From NCBI RefSeq assembly GCF_006352475.1, contig NZ_VCMZ01000001.1, forward strand, positions 1,922,001-1,986,000: a stretch of 64,000 nucleotides of DNA. Reading direction: 5' to 3'. Source of the stretch: Acinetobacter pullicarnis (GTDB lineage Bacteria; Pseudomonadota; Gammaproteobacteria; Pseudomonadales; Moraxellaceae). The notes beneath the pieces are model-generated. The model saw nothing but the letters and a program-made list of their open reading frames with translations, was not told the DNA's origin and did not search any database. Of this stretch, positions 32,997 to 41,570 are shown piece after piece (positions within the stretch are counted from its first letter, which is position 1; the number at the start of each line of letters is the position of its first letter). Position numbers and translations under genes: made by a program.

Positions 32997-35021
32997 ATGA
33001 CAGCACATCATAAGCAAGAAAATACGCCCAGCATTGGACAAGTTGAAGCATGGAAAAATGCGTTCATAAAACTATTACCGCAACATGCCTATCAAAACCC
33101 AGTCATGGCCATCGTTTGGTTGGGCACGATTGTGACCTTCATTAGCACCTTGATGGGATTTTCTGAAGCATTCTTTGGCATGGCCGTAACCTTGATTTTA
33201 TTTATCACGGTATTGTTTGCCAACTATGCCGAGGCGGTGGCAGAAGCCAAAGGCCGTGGTCAGGCGGCCTCTTTAAAACAAGCCCGTAAAAATTTAACGG
33301 CACGTCGTTTAACGTCATTAAAAGACAGTGAGGGCAGTCAAGTTGCAGCTACAGCACTGTTAATTAATGATTTGATCGAAGTTCGTGCTGGTGAATTGAT
33401 ACCTGCCGATGGTGAAATTATTGAGGGCTGTGCCACCATTAATGAAGCTGCGGTGACAGGTGAATCTGCACCAGTATTGCGTGAAGCCGGTACGGACCGT
33501 TCTGGTGTGATTGGCGGTACCAAAGTATTAACCGATCGTATTGTGGTGCAAGTTACAGCAGATTCAGGCAATAGCTTTTTAGACCGTATGATCGCATTGG
33601 TCGAAGGTGCGAATCGTCAAAAAACCCCAAATGAAATTGCGCTTGGAATTTTATTGATGGTCATGACGTTCACCTTTATTTTTGTGGTGGTGAGCTTACC
33701 GTTTATTGCAAATTTCCTGAATGTGACGATTAACCCAATTATCTTGGTGGCGTTGTTGGTCTGTTTGATTCCGACCACGATTGGCGGATTGTTGCCAGCC
33801 ATTGGGATCGCAGGGATGAACCGTGCACTCAAAGCCAATATTATTGCCAAATCAGGTAAAGCGGTTGAAGTGGCAGGTGATATTGATGTATTGCTGCTCG
33901 ATAAAACCGGCACGATTACCTATGGTGACCGTCAAGCGACTGCATTCTATCCTTTGGTGGGTATTGCTGAATCGGAACTGCGTCAAGCAGCATTGTTGAC
34001 CTCACTGGCCGACCCAACCCCTGAAGGCAAGTCGATTGTGGCTTTGGCCAAAGACATGGGCGAGAAAGTAGTTGAACCTGAACAGGCTGAGTTTATTGCA
34101 TTTAATGCCTCTACCCGTATTTCAGGCATTAACTTGGGCGATGGTCAACAAATCCGTAAAGGTGCGTTGGATGCGATTTTAAAATTCACGGACAAAGATG
34201 TTAGTAACCATATAGAGCTCAAAACACGGGTCGAGCAAGTGGCATCTAAGGGGGCAACTCCATTGGTGGTGGCACGTGATCAAAACATTTTGGGGGTGAT
34301 TGAGCTTTCTGACGTGGTCAAACCAGGGATTAAAGAAAAGTTTGCTCGCTTACGTGAAATGGGCATCAAAACGGTAATGGTTACAGGTGACAATCCCTTA
34401 ACCGCTGCTGCCATTGCCGCTGAAGCCGGTGTGGATGACTATATCGCTGAAGCAAGACCTGAAGATAAATTGGCATGTATTCGCAGAGAGCAAGAATTGG
34501 GACATTTGGTCGCAATGGTTGGCGATGGCACCAATGATGCACCCGCATTGGCACAAGCAGATATTGGTTTGGCAATGAACTCTGGGACGCAAGCAGCAAA
34601 AGAAGCCGGCAACATGGTCGACCTCGATTCAGACCCAACCAAATTATTGGCTGTGGTTGAAATTGGGAAGCAGCAGTTGATTACTCGGGGGGCATTAACC
34701 ACCTTCTCGTTGGCCAATGATATTTCAAAATACTTTGCGATTTTGCCAGCGTTGTTTGTTGCTGCGATTCCACAAATGCAAGTTTTGAACGTGATGCGGT
34801 TGACCAGCAGTGAAAGTGCCATTCTTTCTGCACTGATTTTTAACGCGATTATTATTCCGTCATTGATTCCACTGGCTTTGCGTGGCGTGAAATTTAGACC
34901 TGCAACATCCACCCAATTGCTCCGCAGTAATATGCTGGTCTATGGCGTGGGTGGGGTAATCTTGCCATTCGTGGCGATTAAAGCGATTGATGTTGTCATC
35001 AGTGCTGTTTTTCAGTTGTAG
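32997..35021 (+). CDS. kdpB: Potassium-transporting P-type ATPase, subunit B
   Basis: KdpB is the P-type ATPase that energises the Kdp pump. The 674 residues include the TGES loop (NEAAVTGESAPVLREAG), the phosphorylation site LLLDKTGTITYG with D302, TSLADPTPEGKSIV, the nucleotide-binding GATPLVVARD, and the hinge MVTGDNPLTAAAIA with GDGTNDAPALAQADIGLAM. Seven membrane segments are visible, as in the family. The ATG follows GGGGAG at about -10. A short IPTTIGGLLPAIGIAGMN loop of the membrane domain, conserved in KdpB, is also present. Confidence 0.97.
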   Translation: MTAHHKQENTPSIGQVEAWKNAFIKLLPQHAYQNPVMAIVWLGTIVTFISTLMGFSEAFFGMAVTLILFITVLFANYAEAVAEAKGRGQAASLKQARKNLTARRLTSLKDSEGSQVAATALLINDLIEVRAGELIPADGEIIEGCATINEAAVTGESAPVLREAGTDRSGVIGGTKVLTDRIVVQVTADSGNSFLDRMIALVEGANRQKTPNEIALGILLMVMTFTFIFVVVSLPFIANFLNVTINPIILVALLVCLIPTTIGGLLPAIGIAGMNRALKANIIAKSGKAVEVAGDIDVLLLDKTGTITYGDRQATAFYPLVGIAESELRQAALLTSLADPTPEGKSIVALAKDMGEKVVEPEQAEFIAFNASTRISGINLGDGQQIRKGALDAILKFTDKDVSNHIELKTRVEQVASKGATPLVVARDQNILGVIELSDVVKPGIKEKFARLREMGIKTVMVTGDNPLTAAAIAAEAGVDDYIAEARPEDKLACIRREQELGHLVAMVGDGTNDAPALAQADIGLAMNSGTQAAKEAGNMVDLDSDPTKLLAVVEIGKQQLITRGALTTFSLANDISKYFAILPALFVAAIPQMQVLNVMRLTSSESAILSALIFNAIIIPSLIPLALRGVKFRPATSTQLLRSNMLVYGVGGVILPFVAIKAIDVVISAVFQL

Positions 35022-35030
35022 GAGTGCCTT

Positions 35031-35645
35031 ATGTCTAATTTAACTTCATCTAGCGTTGCACCCGTTTCTGTATTTGGATTGTTGCGTGCGGCTTTGGGGC
35101 TTGCCGCTGTGGCATTGCTGGTGTGTGGCTTTGCTTATAGTGCAGCGGCTACGGGCCTAGGACAACTGCTATTTCCAGATCAAGCCAATGGCAGCCTGAT
35201 TGTACATGAACAGAAGGTGGTCGGTTCTCGTCTAGTCGCACAACCCTTTGTCAGTGATCAATATTTTTATGCAAGACCCTCTGCTGCGAATTATGAGGTG
35301 ATGAGTCTTTCTGGAAGTAATCTGGCACAAAGTAATCCCGTGTTACAGCAACAGGTACAACAGCGTTTGCAAGAGATTTCTGCAAAAGAGCAAGTGCCTG
35401 TGGCCAACATTCCGAGTGATATTGTGACCACTTCAGGTAGTGGGATTGACCCTGACATTAGCGTCGCTGCTGTCATGTTACAAATTCCACGAATTGCAGC
35501 ACAGCGTGATATTGATCCAGAGCTTTTGAAAACCTTTGTCATGCAAAGAGTTGAGCAACCAACAGCAAATGTGTTGGGACAGAGCCGTGTTAATGTACTT
35601 GAACTTAACTGGGCAATGGATCAAACTTTTAACGTGAAAAAGTAA
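35031..35645 (+). CDS. kdpC: Potassium-transporting ATPase subunit C
   Basis: KdpC is the single-span subunit that stabilises KdpA-KdpB and raises ATP affinity. It has 204 residues: a hydrophobic N-terminal helix (LLRAALGLAAVALLVCGFAY), then the periplasmic part with PFVSDQYFYARPSAANYEVM (the conserved WSRPS/YARPS motif), SGSNLAQSNP, PSDIVTTSGSGIDPDIS, and the C-terminal PTANVLGQSRVNVLELNWAMD. The start ATG follows GGAGTGCCTT ten bases after kdpB. About 166 bases with repeats separate it from kdpD. Confidence 0.96.
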   Translation: MSNLTSSSVAPVSVFGLLRAALGLAAVALLVCGFAYSAAATGLGQLLFPDQANGSLIVHEQKVVGSRLVAQPFVSDQYFYARPSAANYEVMSLSGSNLAQSNPVLQQQVQQRLQEISAKEQVPVANIPSDIVTTSGSGIDPDISVAAVMLQIPRIAAQRDIDPELLKTFVMQRVEQPTANVLGQSRVNVLELNWAMDQTFNVKK

Positions 35646-35708
35646 GTTTGGATTGAATGAAAAGGTTTAGTGATTAGCGCCTTTCTTTTGCACAGCAGTA
35701 AAATGCAA

Positions 35709-35786
35709 CCTCTCCCTAGTGAAAAGTAACCTCTCCCTGACCCGCTCCTTAAAAGGAGAGGTTCAGGGAGAGGTTCAGGGAGAGCT
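35709..35786. repeat. CTCTCCCT/GGAGAG palindromic repeat before kdpD
   Basis: CCTCTCCCT at 35709-35717 is followed by a second, fuller copy from 35730: CCTCTCCCTGACCCGCTCC, TTAAAA, then GGAGAGGTTCAGGGAGAG and a direct duplicate of GGTTCAGGGAGA. The arms pair as a hairpin. It belongs to the same family as the copies at 39223-39291. Confidence 0.85.
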
Positions 35787-35811
35787 GCTGTTATCGAGAT
35801 TAAAATACAAA

Positions 35812-38487
35812 ATGACAGATGATCGTAAGAGTAAAGTAGATACCTTATTACAGCAGGTCAATCGTTACCAATCTGGGCGGTTGACCATTTTCTTAGGTGC
35901 AGCGCCCGGTGTGGGGAAAACCTATGCGATGTTGGTGCGCGCGCGTGATTTATTACAGCAAAATCAAGATGTGGTCATCGGTTATATTGAGACCCATGGC
36001 CGTGAAGAAACTGAAAAATTACTTGAAAATCTCCCCATTATTCCTCGTAAAAAAATAAAATATCAAAATCATGAACTTGAAGAAATGGACTTGGATGCGG
36101 TACTGCAGCAACGTCCGAAGATCGTCTTGGTTGACGAATTTGCCCATCAAAATGTTCCAGGCAGTCGCCATGAAAAACGCTGGCAGGATGTCAATGAACT
36201 GCTTGATGCGGGTATTGATGTCTTTACCACCATGAATATCCAACATCTTGAAAGTCTGAATGATGTGGTGCTGCAAATCACAGGGATACGAGTAAAAGAG
36301 ACGGTGCCTGATCGGGTGTTGGAACGGATTCGTGATATTCGCTTGATTGATTTACCTGTAAATGAGCTCTTAGAGCGACTCAATCAGGGCAAAGTCTATG
36401 TGCCTGAACAGATTCAACATGCCTTACATGGCTTTTTTAACAACTCCAACTTAAGTGCATTACGTGAGCTGGCCATGCAAACCGTGGCCGATCATGTCGA
36501 AATTGATGTCCGTGAAAACTTTGTGCTGCAAGGTCAGACGCCTATTCCACTCAACCATCATGTTTTGGTCTTGATTGATGACATGGGAACCGCAGAAGCC
36601 TTGGTGCGTACTGGCTGTCGTATTGCAGAAAAACGTGCGGCCAAATGGTTGGTGGTGGCATTTTCACATAGTCATCAATCGAGTTTTAGTTTAAACAGCC
36701 CACAACATGGACAAGACAGCAGTCGCAATAATGAGATTGAGCGGGCTTTTAATCTAGCACGGCAGTTGGGGGGCATGACAGAGATTCTTTATGGAGCTGC
36801 TCAAGCCAAGGTGTTAATTGATTTTGCGATCGAACGTGGCACCTCAACCTTGGTCATGGCACAAGAACCTCCACGCGCTGTTGTGCTTCGTGCTTGGCGA
36901 CCGTCATTGATGCAGAGAATCCTACAGACTGAACCGAGTTTTGAAGTCAGTGTGGTGCCATTACAGCAGGTGCAACGTGCTCAGCCGAGCCGATCTGTAA
37001 AAAACTATTTACTCAGTCTTCAAGAAAGTACCTTGGTCTTAGTGACCACATTTATGAGTATTTTTTTAGCAAAGTTGGGGGAACACTTTTTAGGGGTTGA
37101 AGAGTTATCTGTGATCTTTATTACTGCTGTGGTTTTTGTGGCATCACGCACCAGAATGATTGCAGCGGTCTGTTCGGCATTGATTTTTTTCTTGGCCTAT
37201 AATTTTGTCTTTATTGCACCACGCTATACCTTGCAAATTTCAGCGCATCAGGGCGTGGTGACGGTTGTTGCCTTTTTAGCTGCCGCCTTAATTGCCAGTC
37301 GTTTGGCATCGCGTTTACGTGAGCAAGTTGTGGCACTTAAAGCGGCCAATCGTTATAACAGCATTATGCAAGACTTGGGGCAAAAGCTTTCGGTGGCGGT
37401 CAGTTTAAATGATGTACTGGATATTGGTCGTAACAGTCTAGAAAAGAACCTTGATGCCGAAGTTTGGATCAAATTAAAAGATCAGACTCAGCAACCTGAA
37501 AATAGCCTGACCATTACAGAAAAAGAAAAAATTTCTGCAGATTGGAGTATTAAACATCAACAAGCTTCGGGGCGGTTTACCCAAACCTTAACCGAGTCGG
37601 CATGGTGGTTTATTCCGTTACTGGGCTCAAAGCAGTGTATCGGTGTGTTGGGGCTTAAATTTAGCGAAGACAGTCAATTGAATGCCGAGCAAAAGCAATT
37701 GGCAGAAAGCATGATTGAATATATTGCTCAGGCCTTATTGCGAACACAACTGAGCAAAGAGTTGGAAAATGCCAATGTCACGACCGAAACAGAAAAATTA
37801 CGCTCAGCATTATTGTCCTCGGTTTCTCATGATCTACGTTCACCGCTTGCCGCGATGATTGGCGCTGCTGAAACTTTGACCCATTATCGACATGGGATGA
37901 ATGAACAAGATCAAAATAGTCTGTTGGAAGCGATTCATCTTGAGGGGGAGCGTCTTGATCGATATATCCAAAATTTATTGGATATGACGCGTTTAGGCCA
38001 TGAGGGACTCAGCTTAAAACGTGATTGGATTGGCGTGGATGAATTGGTGGGTTCTGCCATGCGTCGTTTAAAAAGATATATTCCACAAGCACAATTTGTA
38101 TTACATATGCCTGAGGAAAGTTTAAATCTCTATGTGCATGCGGCATTGATTGAACAAGCGATTTTTAATGTCTTGGAAAATGCGACCAAGTTCTCGCCTG
38201 AAGACTTACCTGTCACCATTGATGTATTACAAATCGATGATACCCATCTTGAAATTGCGATTAGCGATCAGGGCATGGGCATTCCAGAGGAGGAGCGTAG
38301 TCAAATTTTTGATATGTTCTACACCATGCAACGTGGTGATCGCGGGCAATATGGCACTGGCTTAGGCTTAACCATTGTCAAAGCGATCATTGGGGCGCAT
38401 ATGGGGCAGATTTCGGCATCTGCAGGGCCAAAGCAACGCGGAACATGCGTGCGAATGGTTTTGCCAATTCAACAAATTAGCGCATAA
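35812..38487 (+). CDS. kdpD: Sensor histidine kinase for potassium
   Basis: KdpD senses low potassium or turgor and phosphorylates KdpE. The 891-residue protein has the N-terminal KdpD domain with Walker-like FLGAAPGVGKTYAM and IVLVDEFAHQNVPGSRHEKR, then a USP-like region, four membrane segments (about residues 400-505), a GAF-like part and the kinase core. The kinase core holds the H-box SSVSHDLRSPLAAM (H673) and the N-box NVLENATKFSP, with the G boxes SDQGMGIPEEE and GTGLGLTIVKAI. I chose the ATG at 35812 (MTDDRKSKVDT); a longer in-frame GTG start at 35719 would lie in the repeat. Confidence 0.95.
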   Translation: MTDDRKSKVDTLLQQVNRYQSGRLTIFLGAAPGVGKTYAMLVRARDLLQQNQDVVIGYIETHGREETEKLLENLPIIPRKKIKYQNHELEEMDLDAVLQQRPKIVLVDEFAHQNVPGSRHEKRWQDVNELLDAGIDVFTTMNIQHLESLNDVVLQITGIRVKETVPDRVLERIRDIRLIDLPVNELLERLNQGKVYVPEQIQHALHGFFNNSNLSALRELAMQTVADHVEIDVRENFVLQGQTPIPLNHHVLVLIDDMGTAEALVRTGCRIAEKRAAKWLVVAFSHSHQSSFSLNSPQHGQDSSRNNEIERAFNLARQLGGMTEILYGAAQAKVLIDFAIERGTSTLVMAQEPPRAVVLRAWRPSLMQRILQTEPSFEVSVVPLQQVQRAQPSRSVKNYLLSLQESTLVLVTTFMSIFLAKLGEHFLGVEELSVIFITAVVFVASRTRMIAAVCSALIFFLAYNFVFIAPRYTLQISAHQGVVTVVAFLAAALIASRLASRLREQVVALKAANRYNSIMQDLGQKLSVAVSLNDVLDIGRNSLEKNLDAEVWIKLKDQTQQPENSLTITEKEKISADWSIKHQQASGRFTQTLTESAWWFIPLLGSKQCIGVLGLKFSEDSQLNAEQKQLAESMIEYIAQALLRTQLSKELENANVTTETEKLRSALLSSVSHDLRSPLAAMIGAAETLTHYRHGMNEQDQNSLLEAIHLEGERLDRYIQNLLDMTRLGHEGLSLKRDWIGVDELVGSAMRRLKRYIPQAQFVLHMPEESLNLYVHAALIEQAIFNVLENATKFSPEDLPVTIDVLQIDDTHLEIAISDQGMGIPEEERSQIFDMFYTMQRGDRGQYGTGLGLTIVKAIIGAHMGQISASAGPKQRGTCVRMVLPIQQISA

Positions 38488-38519
38488 TCCACAGCAAACT
38501 AAACGCAGAATTTTAAACT

Positions 38520-39233
38520 ATGAGCAACAACGCGAGTGCTTCAATTCGTATTTTAGTTATTGATGATGAAAATCAAGTCCGTAAATTTTTAGATATTGCT
38601 TTACGCGCCCAAGGCTATAAGACCCTGCTGGCTGAAACAGGGGGCAAGGGCTTGGAATTGTTGGCGCTCAACGGTGCCGATTTGGTCATTTTAGATTTGG
38701 GTTTACCCGATTTAGATGGTCAAGAGGTGCTTAAAGAATTACGTAGTTGGTCGAGTGTACCGGTGATTATTTTATCGGTCCGTGCAGATGAAGACGAAAA
38801 AGTGGCCTTGTTGGATGCAGGTGCAAATGATTATGTGACCAAACCCTTTAGTGTACAAGAGCTTATGGCCAGAATTCGGGTGATGTTACGTCAAGTACCA
38901 ACCACGACGGAGTCAGCTGTTTTTGATGATGGCCATTTAAAAATTGATTTTGCACAGCGACAAGTATTTTTATCAGCGGGTTTAATTAGTTTGACCCGTA
39001 AAGAATATCAGCTGCTGTCGATGCTGGCACATTTTAGTGGCCAGCTGGTCACCCAACCACAAATTTTAAAAGAGTTGTGGGGGCCAACCCATCAAGAAGA
39101 CACCCATTATTTGCGCATATTGGTGGCAAAGCTAAGGCAGAAACTGGGCGATGATGCGATTAATCCAACCTATATTGTGACTGAACCGGGAGTAGGATTG
39201 CGGTTTTTGGGGAAGAGTAAGACCTCTCCCTAA
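38520..39233 (+). CDS. kdpE: Response regulator for kdp expression
   Basis: KdpE is an OmpR-type regulator that activates kdpFABC when phosphorylated by KdpD. The 237 residues start with the receiver domain (ILVIDDENQVRKFLDIAL; phospho-acceptor Asp59 in LVILDLGLPD; conserved Lys in YVTKPFSVQEL) and end with the winged helix (LTRKEYQLLSMLA, LKELWGPTHQEDTHYLRILV, YIVTEPGVGLRFLG). The last codons, KTSP then TAA, are encoded by the first bases of the palindromic repeat that follows. The start ATG lies 32 bases after kdpD. Confidence 0.95.
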   Translation: MSNNASASIRILVIDDENQVRKFLDIALRAQGYKTLLAETGGKGLELLALNGADLVILDLGLPDLDGQEVLKELRSWSSVPVIILSVRADEDEKVALLDAGANDYVTKPFSVQELMARIRVMLRQVPTTTESAVFDDGHLKIDFAQRQVFLSAGLISLTRKEYQLLSMLAHFSGQLVTQPQILKELWGPTHQEDTHYLRILVAKLRQKLGDDAINPTYIVTEPGVGLRFLGKSKTSP

Positions 39234-39361
39234 CCCTCTCCTAAAAGGAGAGAATAAGACCTCTCCCTGGCCCTCTCCTAAAAGGAGAGGGAATTTTAGT
39301 ATCTAAAACGCTCTTCAATATAAAGCTCCTTCTCCCTTTGGGAGAAGGTTGGGATGAGGGG
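39223..39361. repeat. Cluster of three palindromic CTCTCC/GGAGAG repeats
   Basis: Copy 1 (39223-39252) and copy 2 (39260-39291) share CCTCTCCCT, CCCTCTCCTAAAAGGAGAG. Copy 3 (39326-39361) is a variant, CTCCTTCTCCCTTTGGGAGA, with AGGTTGGGATGAGGGG. Copy 1 begins inside kdpE and includes its stop codon. The remaining sequence to coq7 is GGGGCTT-rich and shows no gene. Confidence 0.85.
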
Positions 39362-39435
39362 CATTAGGATGAGGAATATATTTCGCAAGTGGAATGAGGG
39401 GCTTGGGGCATTGAGGGCGTATTATATTGACGCGC

Positions 39436-40071
39436 TTAAATAAAATAACTGGTCTTGGTCATTAATTTAGAAATCGCCGTCATGGTAATACGCACGGGGG
39501 CTGGAAGATCAACACCACCTGCTTTTAATGCGGTATCACGATGCTGTAATTCATCGGTATTCATTTGCTCTAAGATTTCACGTGAACGTTGATCTTGTGG
39601 TGGTAGTTGGCTGAGATGATCCAATAAATGCAAGCTGACTTGACGCTCAGTTTCAGCCACAAAGCCTAGACTGTATTTGTCACCAGCGATGCCAGCCAGC
39701 GCACCCATACTGAATGATAGACCGTACCAAACGGGATTCAGCAAACTGGTATGACTGTCGAGTTCATCTAAACGCTGTTCGCACCAAGCCAAATGGTCTT
39801 GTTCTTCAATGGCTGCATGCTGCATTTCTTTACGCACATTGGGGAGTTTTGCGGTTAATGCCTGACCGTGATAGAGCGCTTGAGCGCAAACTTCGCCACT
39901 ATGATTGACCCGCATGAGACCTGCAACATGCCGTGCTTCACTCACACCGAGTTGGCTTTCAACCTGATCACCAGGATTGAGGCGATGTGCTGAGGTTGCA
40001 CCAGGAACTAAACTTCTTAGGGCTTGGTCAAAGGAGTTAATCAGCTTATCTAAACCAGTATAATTGCGCAT
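39436..40071 (-). CDS. coq7: Ubiquinone biosynthesis hydroxylase Coq7
   Basis: Coq7 is a di-iron monooxygenase that hydroxylates the last ring position before ubiquinone (2-polyprenyl-3-methyl-6-methoxy-1,4-benzoquinone). The 211-residue protein has the helical carboxylate-bridged motifs: MRVNHSGEVCAQALYHGQA, then IEEQDHLAWCEQRLDELD, FVAETERQVSLHLLDHL, and LEQMNTDELQHRDTALKAGG, giving the Glu/His ligands in order. It is membrane-associated like other Coq7 proteins. Its start lies two bases after the MFS gene's stop, so the two are one transcript. Confidence 0.94.
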   Translation of the reverse strand: MRNYTGLDKLINSFDQALRSLVPGATSAHRLNPGDQVESQLGVSEARHVAGLMRVNHSGEVCAQALYHGQALTAKLPNVRKEMQHAAIEEQDHLAWCEQRLDELDSHTSLLNPVWYGLSFSMGALAGIAGDKYSLGFVAETERQVSLHLLDHLSQLPPQDQRSREILEQMNTDELQHRDTALKAGGVDLPAPVRITMTAISKLMTKTSYFI

Positions 40072-40073
40072 GC

Positions 40074-41393
40074 TTATTCCTCTACGATTTGATCCGTGGT
40101 GGCCAACTTAAACGATAATTGACGTAATAATACAACACTGAATACGGCGCTGAGCACCGCGGTGATACAAAATAATATTTTAAGGTCAATTTTAAAAAGA
40201 CTTAAGATAATAATTGAGAATATTGAAGATGCAACCATAAAGATCGCATTATAGATATTATTGGCAGCGACAACGCGAGCACGGTGAGATGGCGGTGCAT
40301 AGGCTTGCATCATGGTATAGAGCGGCACAATATAAAAACCACCACTAATGCCCAGTAATGCCATCGACAGCATCACATGATAATACGCTGGGCCCGAATT
40401 AAACATTTCATAAATCCCGATCAGTTCACCGCTGCGTTCAGGGAGGAAGGCCAAACTACCTGCTAAATAGAGGGCAAATAGGGTGAGCCCAATTGCGCCA
40501 TAAGGCACCATTTTTAGACTAACTTGACTGCCACCAATTTTTCTACACAGCAAAGAACCGACTGCAATCCCGACAGAAAAGAAGGTGAGTAATAGACTGA
40601 CCACATTTTCAGAAGCATGTAGATTGTCTTTGGTCAGCAGTGGAATTTGGGTTAAATAGGTTGCGCCATAAAACCAATACCATGAGTTGCCGAGTAAGAC
40701 CCAATACACCACTGGGAGGCTTTTTGCATATTTTAAGGTTTGAAAACTGGTTCTAAAAAAATTCCAGTCGATCTCTATTTTGTGTGTGGGAACGGGCTGT
40801 TTTAAAATAAATCGGCTACAGAGATAACCCAATCCAGCAATGATTAATACCGTTAGGCTGATCCAAGTCAGATCGCCAGCGGCATATGAGATGACGAGGC
40901 CACCTAAAATCATCCCAATAATAATGGCCATCGAGGTGCCAGATTGAAATAACGCATTACCAGAAACCAATTCTTCAGGTTTTAAAATATCAGGCAAAAT
41001 CGCGTATTTAATGGGGCCAAAAAAGGTACTGTGGGTGCCCATTAAAAATAAAGCGAACAGCAGTAACCATAAATTGCCAATGAAGAAGCCTATGGTTGCA
41101 ATCACCATAATGATGATTTCCAGTATCTTAATTTTGCGGACCAATCCTGAACGTTCATATTTATCTGCAATTTGTCCAGCCGTGGCTGAAAAAATAAAAT
41201 AAGGCAGAATAAACAGTAAGGCGACCATATTATTTAGGGTGCTGATTTCACCTGCTTGATGGTGCAGCCACCCGTAGGTGATCACCAACAATAAAGACTG
41301 TTTAAACACATTGTCGTTGAGTGCGCCAAAGAACTGAGTCAAGAACATGGGCAGGAAGCGGCGACTGGTTAAGATCTGTTCGTTTTTAGGCAT
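40074..41393 (-). CDS. LplT-like MFS transporter
   Basis: This encodes 439 residues with twelve hydrophobic segments. The N-terminus FLPMFLTQFFGALNDNVFKQSLLL, then NNMVALLFILPYFIFSATAGQIADKYERSGLVRK (a motif-A form) and HSTFFGPIKYAILPDIL, is the signature of the lysophospholipid flippase LplT and the MFS half of Aas-like proteins, which return lysophospholipids to the inner leaflet. The acyltransferase domain found in Aas fusions is absent here. The gene precedes coq7 with two bases between. The specific substrate is inferred only from the family. Confidence 0.82.
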   Translation of the reverse strand: MPKNEQILTSRRFLPMFLTQFFGALNDNVFKQSLLLVITYGWLHHQAGEISTLNNMVALLFILPYFIFSATAGQIADKYERSGLVRKIKILEIIIMVIATIGFFIGNLWLLLFALFLMGTHSTFFGPIKYAILPDILKPEELVSGNALFQSGTSMAIIIGMILGGLVISYAAGDLTWISLTVLIIAGLGYLCSRFILKQPVPTHKIEIDWNFFRTSFQTLKYAKSLPVVYWVLLGNSWYWFYGATYLTQIPLLTKDNLHASENVVSLLLTFFSVGIAVGSLLCRKIGGSQVSLKMVPYGAIGLTLFALYLAGSLAFLPERSGELIGIYEMFNSGPAYYHVMLSMALLGISGGFYIVPLYTMMQAYAPPSHRARVVAANNIYNAIFMVASSIFSIIILSLFKIDLKILFCITAVLSAVFSVVLLRQLSFKLATTDQIVEE

Positions 41394-41570
41394 TTTATGG
41401 CTTCATTAAAATATATAAAGAAATGTGTCTGGCTGGTAATTATATCGCTAAATTCATGTATGATATTTTTCGTGATGTAAATCATGTAATTTCATAAATT
41501 TAAATGTATGTTTGTGCGTTAACTTCGCTTCGTTGCTGCGTTTTCATCCAAATTTAGATCAGAGCTTGGT

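Noticed and set aside
35719..35811. N-terminal extension of KdpD by 31 residues
   Set aside because: The extra codons lie in a palindromic repeat and the family start fits the ATG at 35812. It is kept only as a finding about the repeat.
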